Below, piece by piece: positions 1-9,997 of a stretch of 27,939 nucleotides of DNA. Origin of the DNA: Lichtheimia corymbifera B2541 (Eukaryota > Mucoromycota > Mucoromycetes > Mucorales > Lichtheimiaceae); contig JNEU01000929.1 in the NCBI GenBank assembly GCA_000697475.1, positions 1-27,939 on the forward strand, given 5' to 3'. The translations under genes and the position numbers were made by a program. Numbering within the stretch: the stretch's first letter is position 1; each line of letters starts with the position of its first letter. Below the pieces are notes generated by a model that ran no database searches, was not told the origin of the DNA, and worked only from the letters and a program-made list of their open reading frames with translations.

Positions 1-53
1 TCGATAGGTGTGCAAGGTTCACAGAAAAAAATGAGATGTATGTGTGTATGTGT

Positions 54-56
<3 letters not shown>

Positions 57-87
<31 letters not shown>
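57..87. repeat. (GT)n microsatellite
   Basis: An uninterrupted GT dinucleotide run of about 15 units. The shorter GT-rich stretches just upstream look like interrupted copies of the same tract. Confidence 0.95.
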
Positions 88-88
<1 letters not shown>

Positions 89-916
89 TAAAAACGTATA
101 ACGAACAAGTCTGTGAGATTGCTGTTTACTCTGAAAGTGTATCTGAAAAAGAGACGTCTTCCCAACGATCTACCTCTGAGTACTATATCTAGGCGGATGC
201 TAAAGAGTAAAGCTTTTCTACCAATAACAAGCTATAACGTAAATGAGTAACGGGCTGAGTTGTGTATGATGATCCACGCTTGTGTATCATCTCTTATATG
301 CTTATGTGCTTGTCTTTGTATATACAATAATAAGATGAATGATATAAATACATGATGTGTACCTTAACCGACCTATATACACGACAGTATGACATACGTA
401 GGATTACAGAACACATATCCACTTGTAAATGCCATGATAGAAGGAGAAGCGCCTGAACAAAGACAATCATTACATTAAGCTTCTGAAACTAAGTCAGTGC
501 ATACAACTCCAAAGATAGACTCACGTGATCAGAAGCGATGCTACGTCCTGATGCATGTGGACTGCATAGTAAACGGCTACCTTGCAAGAAGGCAAAGGAC
601 CGTCGTAATATTTCTGAGATGCACACGTAGTAAGCTGCATGATGGGTATTTGACCATTCATCTTGATCTTTCAGTGATCCTTTCGTATCCCAATAATAAC
701 TCGAGTGCACATATATATATAGAACCATGATACATACCACGCAGATGCAGATTTGGTCTCAGTATACAGATATGCATCCCATCCCATGTTAACTCGGCCA
801 ATTTGATCTTCCCCCTTGTGGCTCGTAATTCGGTGCTGGTAGTAGTATCGAGTCATCCCATAATACTGTCTTTGACATGTATCATTAAGCTAATGTTTGA
901 ATAAACGATTTGGTAG

Positions 917-1024
917 CGTTATGCATAACGTGAATCAGGCTTTTAGCCAGTGTGAAGGCTCAGACGATTGAATGCAATGGCCGGGCCATTCAAAACTTTG
1001 ACACTACAAAGCCTTGGAAGGCTT
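917..1024. repeat. Cluster of three short palindromes
   Basis: Three palindromes lie within 108 bp. CGTTATGCATAACG (917-930) is perfect. AATGGCC-G-GGCCATT (976-990) has a 1-nt centre. AAGCCTT-GG-AAGGCTT (1009-1024) has a 2-nt centre and overlaps a further TTGGAAG-G-CTTCCAA. No gene is evident alongside. Possible readings are a small non-autonomous transposon end, a protein-binding region or chance. Confidence 0.6.
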
Positions 1025-1299
1025 CCAAAGGCAAACCGCAATCATAATTGGATCAAGGAGCAATGTACACAATGCTCGAAATAGTCATTGAGTCGGCATA
1101 TCAACCTTTTTGCAGTGGATGCAGGCGGGTTGTTGACCAGGGATCTGACCTGATCTTTAGAAAACAATCGGATAGCCAGGTAATTGACAACTAGTAGCAG
1201 CTTGAGACTCAATCTTGCATCGCGTACTTCCACCGTGAGGGCTAAATTTAGGCAAGCGGATTAACTAACGGGATATTGTGCTCTCAGTCAAGTCTTATA

Positions 1300-1358
1300 T
1301 GCGGACCAGCAAATTTTGAAATATGTCAAGAAAATGAAGAACAATACCTTGGTCCGCA
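1300..1358. repeat. Spaced 9-bp inverted repeat
   Basis: TGCGGACCA (1300-1308) and its exact reverse complement TGGTCCGCA (1350-1358) are separated by 41 nt. No coding frame is evident between them. The function is unknown. Confidence 0.6.
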
Positions 1359-3709
1359 ATGATGTCAGAGCTGTCAATTCAATAAGCTACCGATGCCCAT
1401 TGTTGTCATCTATATTCTAACTCAGATGTCTCAATTACGCTTTTCTTTCAATCAGATTTAAATCCATAGCTTTACAAGAAGGGAAGTATGCATAGACTTT
1501 TTACTATTCAAAGCATGTTCTCTCTCTGTCTCATGACTTTTTGCTTATGCGTTGATGGAATAAAACATACGTATGCTGAGTCAGCAAGTGTTGGGTCCAG
1601 AGGGGACAAGCCATTTTCGTCTTATCTGAAACAAATGAGACACACACCCCGCATGGTCCTGCATGCAGGGGCATGCATCGGCTATACATTAAGTATACAC
1701 GTGGTCTGGAATCTTCTTTTACAAGCAACGTTCACCGAATAATAACAATAATAATATTCCTTGGTTCTCCTACACCCCCCAAAAAACAGTGCACTGGTTG
1801 ATAATAGATTATCTCTGCGACCCAGATCAAGATGGAAGGATCGATGAAAGGGGAGTTTTCCTACAGCCATTGCCGTCAAATATATCAGAGAATGTAAATG
1901 ATGCTGATTATATTGATGACAGAGCAATAACAATGACAACAAATGTATGGGCTCTGTTATGCGTGGTGCGTGTACATAGTGCACCAACAAACAAACATCA
2001 TCATTATTAACCAAGCCTCGCTGGATTGAAGTGGTTTCCCGCATGAGCCGTTGTTAATTTGACCACACCGGTAGCCTCCACTACCATCATCCGTTTCTAT
2101 TAGCTGATCGAGATTAAAAACTGCGTATCCCATATAATGATTTGACAAAAGCGATGTGGGATGAACAACCATTTTCACGTTACTCAAACATGTTGAGGAA
2201 TGGACATTAGCTTTGTTATCTTTTTCGCCCAAAGCAACGGTATGACTAACTCAAAGTTCATCAAAGACCCATCAAAGAAAAAAACATGCATGCACCTACA
2301 CACGCACATTCTCAGAATAATGCTCTTGATAGCCGCGGGTATTGTGGTGCTCTCTGTCAAAGGATTCGGCAGGAGGAGATGTGATACAATAATAGTCGCA
2401 GCTAAGGTCGGCATGCAGCTTCTTTTTTCTTCCATCATATCACCTATTGCTAATATTATCAACGGGGTGCTGCATCTTTAGCCTCATGACTCTTTTCTTT
2501 CATGGCACCTAGTAGTCGTGGTGGCTAAAAAAAGTGATCACTTTCCCATTCTTCTTAATATCATCATAGGCGTGGCATTTGCCTTCATCCAATATGAGCA
2601 AGAAGAATCATAGCATAGCGAGATGGTCAGCACGTGACATTCTAAATTCGACAATTTCAAAGCTAAATGAACCTTATGGATACGTATCTATTATAATGAG
2701 AACCCATTTATTTATCACAATGCTTATGTAATAATGGATACGACGGTGTAGTAGAAGGCAAGGCGTATATATGTGTGTGTGTGATGAATACTTAATGGCA
2801 TAGAATTGGTTTGCGTGACACACATTACTTGCAATCCAAGGTCGATGACCATGATGATGCATGCTTACGCCAACTTGTTTTACGCCTAATGTTTCTCTTT
2901 TCTACCATTCTCGTACTACAGGGACAGCAAGAAATCGTACGATTTCTCGCACAATAAGAATGTCGATCCCTGGAAATGCGCGCGCATGTGTGAGTTGAGC
3001 GTGTGCAACCATCCAAGTGGCTCTGTGTCAGGTGAAGAGAAGAAAAAAAAACTTATCGAAAGAGGTACTACAAACAAATGGACTTTGTGTTGACCATGCA
3101 TAGGATCACCGTGGTAATTTCTAAATTTAGTGTGGGGGGAGAGAGGCAAGTGTATGCATGACGCTGAAAAAGGCAACCCGTACCACAGCCTACATCGTCA
3201 ACCTGCATGTTCCAAGACACACGCATGCTCCAAAAAAGACAAGGATTGACTTTCTGCTGCTGCTGCTGCTGATGTGAAAACAAGAAAGGGGTAAGAGCCA
3301 TTTGTCACAGGATATGCAGAATGAAAATGGTGTAATATCATTTATTTGTATTGGTGTAGTTGCTAACACAGCATGGTTGATTGTGTGCATGTGCGTGTGA
3401 TTGTGTGTGTGCGCGGATAATATACAACAAAGAGGAAAGAAAGAGGCAATACAGCACTAATAGGAACAAACAGTATACAGCGGACGAGAGAGAGAGACAA
3501 CAACTTGCGGGAAAAAAGGGGGATTGTGTGTGTGTCGATAGGGGAGGGGCAAAAGATGCACAGCAAGAGGGCAAAAATCGGTGATGTGAGGTAGGTTATA
3601 TATATGTACTATTGAGACAAGTGGTTGTTGTGTTGCGGCGTGATATCAATGAATGTCATTGCGGATATATATATGCGTAGTAGGATGTATCTTGTATACG
3701 TGGTGGAGG

Positions 3710-4060
3710 TTATTGATGATGATGGTGGTGGTGCTTGTTGGAAGATGTGAAGCTGTTGGTTGGCGAAGGCATCGATTTCATCATTGCAGCAAGTTGTCGT
3801 TGGCTGGGTACATAGATATTTCGAGAAGGAATATATACCCAACAACGAGTGCAATAGTCGTCCGAGCTTTGTGTCAGTAGCCTGCTACAGGTGGAACATT
3901 TCTTGTGACAATTTGAGCAGAACCAGTCTGATCCAAGAGCCTTGTTGCAAGAACCACAAACGATATTGGCTTCGTTGTTGTTGTCGTCGTCCATCATAAA
4001 ATCATCGAAGTCTTCATACTGCTCAACTGGCGATGCGGGTGGTGAGGGAAGAAAATACAT
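3710..4060 (-). CDS. Small protein with four CxxC pairs (zinc-ribbon-like)
   Basis: A single-exon ORF of 116 residues. I chose the ATG at 4060 because the upstream in-frame extension is hydrophobic, low in complexity and looks like translated leader. An acidic N-terminal segment (about 15-32) is followed by C35/C38, C48/C51, C55/C58 and C70/C73. This CxxC-x9-CxxC-x3-CxxC-x11-CxxC layout suits two interleaved structural zinc sites, as in LIM- or RING-like folds. The C-terminal third is Ser/Pro-rich and ends in a natural run of six histidines. I do not recognise a named family. Binding of protein or nucleic acid through a zinc module is inference. It stands alone, flanked by long gene-poor DNA on both sides. 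The regular Cys spacing is the main evidence that it is real. Confidence 0.7.
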   Translation of the reverse strand: MYFLPSPPASPVEQYEDFDDFMMDDDNNNEANIVCGSCNKALGSDWFCSNCHKKCSTCSRLLTQSSDDYCTRCWVYIPSRNIYVPSQRQLAAMMKSMPSPTNSFTSSNKHHHHHHQ

Positions 4061-6389
4061 GATTGGATGTTTTATTGTGTATAGGAAACGTTGAAGGTAA
4101 TGATGTGTATGCGAGAAAAGAGGACGAAGGAAAAGGGAAGAGAGAGGAAAAGAGAGAGAAAGGACGTTTGAGCCAAGGGAATTATGCAACTGAGAGCGGG
4201 AGTCTTTTGCAACGTGGCAGGCGATATTTATATGTTTTATGCACGGACATGATGACGGGTTTCATGCCTGTCGGCTTGAGAGCGGGCTACGGGATCGGCC
4301 AACTGTGTCGACCACGCCGATGCAACAAATGTGACACCGCTTCTATGCCCGGAAAGGCGAGCTGCAGCAGACAGATTGATGCTTGAACCCAAAATCATTG
4401 CTATTGTGTCCCAAACGAGACGAGACCCTCTTTTCTTACCTTTACACCCCTCCATCACCTATGTCATCGATATAAGGGATATGGAGGCATATGTGCCTGA
4501 AAAGAATCATCATATGCATGCAGCGATGTTCGAGATACAGCAATGTCTCCTTATACAACACACACGTTAATGGATCATCATTCTTGTGTTCCCCCCGAGA
4601 AAGAGACATTGAGCACGAGTCTCTGTAGGTTTTAACCTCACGCAGTTTTTCTTCTCTTGCTACTCCTTGTTGTCGTCTTTCTCCTGAATGAAACAATAAA
4701 CAGCGCCTTGATAATATTTGGCTTACAATCCACCCCCCAATCCTCATCTATTTGCCACATTTTGGACTTGTCGTCGTTGCTTATTACACGTGTGTTGTTG
4801 CAATACAATCTCCTCTAGATGAGACTACCTCGATCAGTTGCAGTATGTTGTACAAGACGCCATGTAATTCTCGTTATTGCTTCTCTTTTCTGAGAGGAGT
4901 GATGTTGCTGCTGCTGCTTCTTACATCTTGTCAAGAGGAGAAGGCTTGCCTCGGATGTATGCCGGTGATCTCCGCGGTGCAGCAACATTGCTGATTGGAG
5001 CATGACCATGTAGGCCATCGTTGCTCAACAGCTACTGCTTGTGTTCTTTTTTACACACAACTTGTCTCTTTTTCTTTTTCATGCATCTGCAACCAAGCCG
5101 CTTTGTATACGTACACAGTAAGCCGAGGATATGTATTTCACCCGCCTTACTCCACTTGATGTTGTACCAGACCATGTGTTTAGCGCCTAATGTCTCATAC
5201 TCCCATGACCCCTTCTCATTACATTGGATGCAGCATGGCTATTTCTAGCAAAGCGGATTTGAGACAGTGCATATGGTTATTTTTTTCCCTGGGCGTATTT
5301 CTTATTTCCCGCTGATGCTTTCCAACCACCAGCATTACCATTCCGCTGGACCATCAGGCCACTAATGCTCTCATTTCAATCTCATTCTAAAACATATCCA
5401 TCCACAAAATCAACATGGCATCGGACTGAGCGGCTCATCGACATGCGTGGTGTCAATTTCCCATTTTTCTAAAACCTGTGGGGGGAGAAAGTTTGGTGGG
5501 CTTTAATGTGTGTGGGGATATAAGACAACGATTTTTGAGGAATATCACACCCAAATGATTAGGGAACCTTGGCAAAAAGACGCACTGCTTATGCACGGCC
5601 ACTTTCCGATTCGAGCTCAGCTGCATGCTGTGGTGGTGATGGTGGTGTTGTGTTATGTGCTGCTGCTCCTATTGCTGGTCATACAAGAATCCAACATGAT
5701 CCTTCTCTTGTGCATACTCATACAGGATAGTCATTGCGGCACATTTATGCCTGAATATCAATCGCTGAGAATGAGTTTAGCGGGGCATCAAGTAATTGTA
5801 GTACTTGATGTGCTGCCATTAGTGATCGAGATTGTTCTCATGACCTTATCTATATTTGTGAGGATTAACTTTGCCCATGCAACTAGCTATTGCTCGCAGC
5901 ACTGTGCAGCTGCACATTTGATCCGATAATACATTGCATTACTTACGTACATCATCAATCATTACTTGTCACCCCCAGATGATCAAGGGATAAAAAAAGA
6001 CGCACACATTCACTACTACACGTCCGCGCACGCCTGCGTAAAAGCATATATTTTCTCTTTACTAATATCCGAGAGAGATATGCATATGACACGTTTTTAC
6101 TCCCACACACTCCCACACACCTTGCATCCATGATGACGATATTCTGCAGTAGCACGTGGCTTTTGCGTGTTCCTAGTTTTCTTTCCAGATCATGTTGAAC
6201 ACAAAAACCCCCTTTTTCCCTGATTGGTAAGAAAATTCCAGAGTGATCAACCAGTAGCGTGAATACCCTGCTATGGATTGACAGATCGACAAGAGCACTT
6301 TAATTGCTGGTATTATTACAAGATGGTATATGAGCAGATCAATCTCCATTCAAAGTAATATGCAAATGAAATCATGTGGCCTTCTTGTT
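4061..6389. other. Gene-poor interval
   Basis: I see no convincing gene. The longest ORF (5510-5929, +) is Leu/Val-rich, lacks family motifs and would need an internal ATG. A perfect 9-bp inverted repeat sits inside it at 5786-5810. CT-rich tracts occur near 4600-4700 and 5040-5080. The 3' part includes the downstream flank of the acyltransferase gene. Confidence 0.5.
5786..5810. repeat. Perfect 9-bp inverted repeat, 7-nt loop
   Basis: CATCAAGTA and TACTTGATG flank the 7-nt spacer ATTGTAG. It could form a hairpin on either strand. It is not next to a recognised gene end, so a terminator role is not supported. Confidence 0.6.
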
Positions 6390-7890
6390 TTAGACGAGTA
6401 GTGTCGCATAACGGGTGAGCAATGGATCTGACTTGAGAGCTTCCACAGCATCATGTTCCACCGTCAGCAATATGACGACATTGCCCGAGTCATAATCTTG
6501 GGTCATTAAGCTATAACCTGGAGGAAAAACGCTTCCACTACCATCCGTTGTCATGAAAGGCTTGCCCCAACCCAAATCTATGGCAATACAACAGGTAAGC
6601 AACAGGCTAATTTACCCTCCTCTTCTTCCTCCTCTTACCAAACTCAGGTCCCTTTAGATCAAAACGGCACCAATTTGTCAAGATAATGTCAGCAGACCAA
6701 GAGATACGACCTGGAGGATGATTCTCAAAGAACGCAATGCGATCGGCGACAGCTTTGGGTGCCAATGCAGCTTGTAAACCTTGACGTACAGCAAGAGCAA
6801 CACGACCTGATGCTTCGCGTGTGGATGTCAGCAAGTCAGTCCTTGGAATGGAGACGCTCCACAGATTATTAAAGTTGCCAAAGTACTTTCCACCTGCCAT
6901 GGTGCGTTCAGGACACCGATCACGCCCATCGGCTGCCATGGCGATCTTTTCTACACCTGATGCTTCGCTCGATCGACCCTCTAGACGAGGCACCTTGGCT
7001 TGTTCACGTGCTCGTGCCACAGCACCACTCAATAATGCCGACAATGCATCACCTGTCGAGATCCATGCATGACTATCACTCGGTGGTGGCGAAAAGTCCT
7101 TTTTCATTTGAGCCATGGATTCACGCGTCAATTCCCATCGTGTCACTTTTGAGGGTACAAGCAAATAAGCGGGTGGACCTGTGGCAGGTGTATCAAGAAG
7201 CTCAAAAGGTGCTGGTGCTGGTGATGGATCGTTATTGTTATCCAATCCTTGGAAGAATCGACCTGGAGTACGTGTCCAATCATCCGGTAATCGTGATTCA
7301 TTGATATCTTCACCGCGAGCAATCATGGCCCATACTTCAAGAAAATCAAGAAATCCACGTAGATCAGCTACCTGATGATGCAATGAAGAGGCAACGACAA
7401 TGGTACCACAAGAAAACTGGACGAGGAGGTGAGAGGAGGAGAGGTTCATCAATCATCATCAATCATGGGCTCTGAAAATTATACTAACCTCTGTGATTTT
7501 GACAGCAAAACTACTGGATGCAGGGGCTAGAATCTGTTCAGTGCGAGGCGACAGGTCTTCAGAATCCTTCCCATCAAAAGGTGTATCTCTTTTCTCGACC
7601 AAGAATGGTGTGCCATGAACATTGTCGGTAGCAATATATGTATCTCGCTTGTCATCAGCGGTCACCAAGCCTGCCACTGTTGGGTAGAGTTCAAGTGCTT
7701 CAGCCAATGACGCCTTCAGCTTGTCGATCACCTCAGTTATAGAGTTATTCTTTGGACAATGATAAAAACGATGGTTGTGGATTTGAATTGGAGCACTGAG
7801 AAGGTCAAGGCCATGAAGTGGGATTTTGGATGGTGCTGGTGGTCTATTATGATTTTGAGTTGGATAAAGCGTGAATGTTTCAAGTGGCAT
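6390..7890 (-). CDS. BAHD-family acyltransferase (HxxxD type)
   Basis: Three exons, 7489-7890, 6639-7416 and 6390-6577 (introns 72 and 61 nt), give 455 residues, a normal length for the family. Members transfer an acyl group from acyl-CoA to an alcohol or amine; plant hydroxycinnamoyl transferases and fungal trichothecene 3-O-acetyltransferases belong here. The catalytic HxxxD is visible as H148-QVA-D152, early in exon 2. The family's structural DFGWG motif appears as DLGWG (from residue 394), split by intron 2. The ATG at 7890 begins an MPLETF N-terminus typical of fungal members; an in-frame extension to 7983 is possible but looks like leader. Substrate cannot be predicted. No biosynthetic cluster partners surround it, although an O-methyltransferase lies about 14 kb away. 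It is divergent from MBF1. Probably cytosolic (inference). Confidence 0.88.
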
Positions 7891-8000
7891 TGTTTTTAGC
7901 GTGGGGGAGGACAACTGTGAAAGAAAGAAAAGGTATGCATATAAATCAATAATCTCGGGAAGATTTTGGCCGATCGATAGCAACCCCGCGCGTTTACATC

Positions 8001-8069
8001 GTGCTGCGGCATCGCGATGCTTAATAGTGTCACTTTAAAGTGGCGCAGCACTAGCATCTTTTCGATGCT
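8001..8069. repeat. Nested palindromes able to form a three-way junction
   Basis: Outer arms GTGCTGCG (8001-8008) and CGCAGCAC (8044-8051) are exact complements. Between them are two perfect 12-bp palindromes, GCATCGCGATGC (8009-8020) and CACTTTAAAGTG (8031-8042), separated by 10 nt. Immediately after comes a further hairpin, AGCATC-TTTTC-GATGCT (8053-8069). A single strand could fold as an 8-bp stem bearing two hairpin arms. It lies 110-180 bp upstream of the acyltransferase start codon. It may be a compound regulatory site or a transposon end. Confidence 0.7.
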
Positions 8070-8509
8070 TATATATGCTCATTTCTATTCGAATCATCCG
8101 CAGACAATATATTCTTGATCATCAGCCAAACGTGATACACTTGATCTTGTTTATTATCTTCACAATATAACATTGAATTTCTAGATTACTTTCTCTTTTA
8201 ATCCGTATTGATGAATTTACATGGCTCATATAGGAGGCATTGGGATTGCATTCATGGATTATTACGTGCACAACACATTAGCGGTTGATCAACCAACATA
8301 ACTGGCCACCAAATTATGATACTTAGTAACAGCGCAGAGGATTCTTGATTACCACGTTTAGAATATTACCGAGAAAGGAACGCTGTTGTTGTGGCGCTTT
8401 GTATGACATTGTCGAGTAAACAATGATACAATGACACCAGTGATTCATCGGTCAAGATAATCCATGTTGCCCAATTGCATATTTGATACAGTAGTATCGT
8501 CGGGTAGGA

Positions 8510-8747
8510 TGCGGCCCGTTGTTATCAGGGGGAGCGTGTGCTGCGCCATGGTCCCATAGTAAGACAGCAGCGGTGGAGTGTGTTACCAATGATACCAAAA
8601 TATTTGGGAGGGGAGCAATGGATGACAAATGGATTGTATATCTTAAGAGGAAATCTATCCTTTGATACGATTCGTGATCTCCTCCTTCAAGACGAACAAC
8701 AACGTCAGATGAACCTTTTCTCGCAGCGATTGGTGGAATACCTCTGA
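8510..8747 (+). pseudogene. Relic of a Tc1/mariner-like DDE transposase
   Basis: The open frame from about 8510 to the stop at 8745-8747 reads like the middle of a DDE_3 (Tc1/mariner-type) transposase. It has a DAAR...GERVLRHGP start, then RQQRWSVLP, a YILRGNLSFDTIRDLL stretch and QMNLF before the stop. Intact members show a similar 'RG.R..RHGP.VR..RWS.LPAL' block, then an 'ILRGSF...F.DFL' block, before the second catalytic Asp. The fragment has no start codon, no recognisable N-terminal DNA-binding domain and ends before the second and third catalytic acids, so it cannot be active. Assignment is by remembered family pattern, not by search. Confidence 0.6.
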
Positions 8748-8849
8748 GCTTGATTTGTCACAAAGTGGCAAATAAATCGCCTATCCCGCAACGCCCATCA
8801 ATTTCTTTTTCTTTCTACGCTACTTTTACACTCACTTTTACTTTTCAAC

Positions 8850-9489
8850 ATGTCTGGTAAGTTAGATGCCTCTTCCTCATCCTCCCATCACATAAACTGA
8901 CAGACCTCATTCCTCGATCAGACTGGGATTCCGTTACTGTTATTCGCAAGCGCAACGCTGATCGCGCCAAGGTGTCTCGTAACGAGAGCGATCTGAACGC
9001 AGCAAGACGAGTAAGTTTTGTGTATGTGTGTGTGTATATGGTTGAATGGTACTGATGGTATCTACCTTCACTCCTTTCAGGCTGGTGCTTCTATCAACAC
9101 CGAGAAGAAGACTATCACCAACGCTGGCCATGCTAACCGTGATCATCAACGTATCGCCAAGCTCGATCGTGAAAATGATGTTGCTCCTCCACCCAAGGTC
9201 GATGTCTCTGTGGGTCGTGTGATTGCCAAGGCTCGTATGGAAAAGAGCTTCACTCAAAAGGATCTTGCTCAACGTATCAACGAGAAGCCCCAAGTGGTAT
9301 GTCTATAATAATACAACAAAAGAGAGAAAAGGGATCTAAACATGCGTGTGTCTATTTTAGGTGAATGAATATGAGTCTGGCAAGGCTATTCCCAACCAAC
9401 AGGTCTTGGGTAAGCTTGAGCGTGCTTTGGGTGTCAAGCTCAGAGGCAAGAACATTGGTGAACCCTTGACTTTTGGCAAGAAGAAGTAA
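8850..9489 (+). CDS. MBF1: Multiprotein-bridging factor 1 (transcription coactivator)
   Basis: Four exons (8850-8856, 8922-9010, 9081-9296, 9361-9489) give 146 residues, close to the usual fungal length. MBF1 bridges bZIP-type activators such as Gcn4 to TATA-binding protein and also acts in ribosome-collision and frame-maintenance responses. The N-terminus reads [10 protein letters not shown], the conserved MBF1 domain, and runs to the NAARR segment. The C-terminal half is a Cro/C1-type helix-turn-helix ([52 protein letters not shown]), then a Lys-rich tail. The first exon carries only two codons and one base, so automated annotation could miss it. The leader just before the ATG is pyrimidine-rich, as in highly expressed fungal genes. 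Identity is firm. Confidence 0.97.
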
Positions 9490-9997
9490 AAGGAAGAGGC
9501 ACCTACCAGGCCCAAGCACTCTACATACACATCCTGTGATAAAAAAATGGGTTGATACACTTGTGGATATTGGTGCGAATCATCGATCAAGGAAAAAGGA
9601 TATAAAAAAAACTTGCCCTTAGAAATATACCTTCTCTTTCCCTTCCCCCCTTTTTATGTTAGAACCCTTTCTTTCCTTGCATTTATCCGTTTCTTTTAGC
9701 TTATATTTTACAAATGGATCAATCATATAAAAAATGTACATGTTAAAAGGAAGGATCGGATTGAATGGTAGGACAGCATGAATAACAATGCTTTGTAAGG
9801 AGAGAGAGAGAGAAATGAGGGGCAGAATGATGGGCTCTCATGCTAATGGGATAAGAGCTGAGTTTCGCCTGGGAGATTTATGTGTGCAATAGGTGCAAAA
9901 GTGAGTGGTGTGTGCATGTTAACTAGAGCTCGACCATGTTCTCGCCGGTTTTCTCTCTTTTTTCTCTTTCTTTTCCTCTCTTTTTCCCTAATCTCCC
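9490..9997. other. MBF1 3' flank and promoter of the LRR gene
   Basis: No gene seen. A strong pyrimidine tract (about 9950-9994) abuts the next start codon and probably marks its core promoter or leader. A short GA run lies at about 9800-9812. Confidence 0.6.

Larger units (their letters stand above)
1..3709. other. Gene-poor intergenic region
   Basis: No ORF here exceeds about 120 codons, none has a family motif I recognise, and opposing strands carry equally long ORFs, as expected by chance. The stretch contains a GT microsatellite, a cluster of short palindromes at 917-1024, a spaced 9-bp inverted repeat (1300-1308 with 1350-1358) and a (CTG)6 run at 3254-3271. It may contain decayed mobile-element DNA, but I cannot name an element. 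Confidence 0.6.
7891..8849. other. Divergent intergenic region with palindromes and transposase relic
   Basis: This separates the acyltransferase (-) and MBF1 (+) start codons. It holds the palindrome cluster at 8001-8069 and the transposase remnant at about 8510-8747. A pyrimidine-rich leader (about 8800-8849) abuts the MBF1 start codon. The rest is AT-rich and unassigned. Confidence 0.6.

Noticed and set aside
497..730. Segment with an ARRQRTV string recalling a copia-type RNase H region
   Set aside because: Only a few residues match, surrounding retroelement motifs are absent, and frameshifts would be needed. Too weak to call.
1488..1742. 84-codon plus-strand ORF with a hydrophobic N-terminus like a signal peptide
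   Set aside because: The mature part has no Cys pattern or conserved look, and the minus strand is open over most of the same stretch.
1682..2044. 120-codon minus-strand ORF
   Set aside because: Composition is irregular, overlapping frames are equally open, and no conserved motif is visible.
5510..5929. 139-codon plus-strand ORF with hydrophobic stretches, possible membrane protein
   Set aside because: It lacks an ATG at its 5' end, is mostly Leu/Val/Ile low complexity, and shows no family motif or splice context. Length alone is not enough.
6960..7304. 114-codon plus-strand ORF inside the acyltransferase gene
   Set aside because: It is antisense to an exon with clear BAHD motifs, so it is a shadow frame.
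8053..8110. Sequence with TTCGAATC resembling a tRNA B box
   Set aside because: No acceptor stem, D-loop or anticodon arm can be folded around it.
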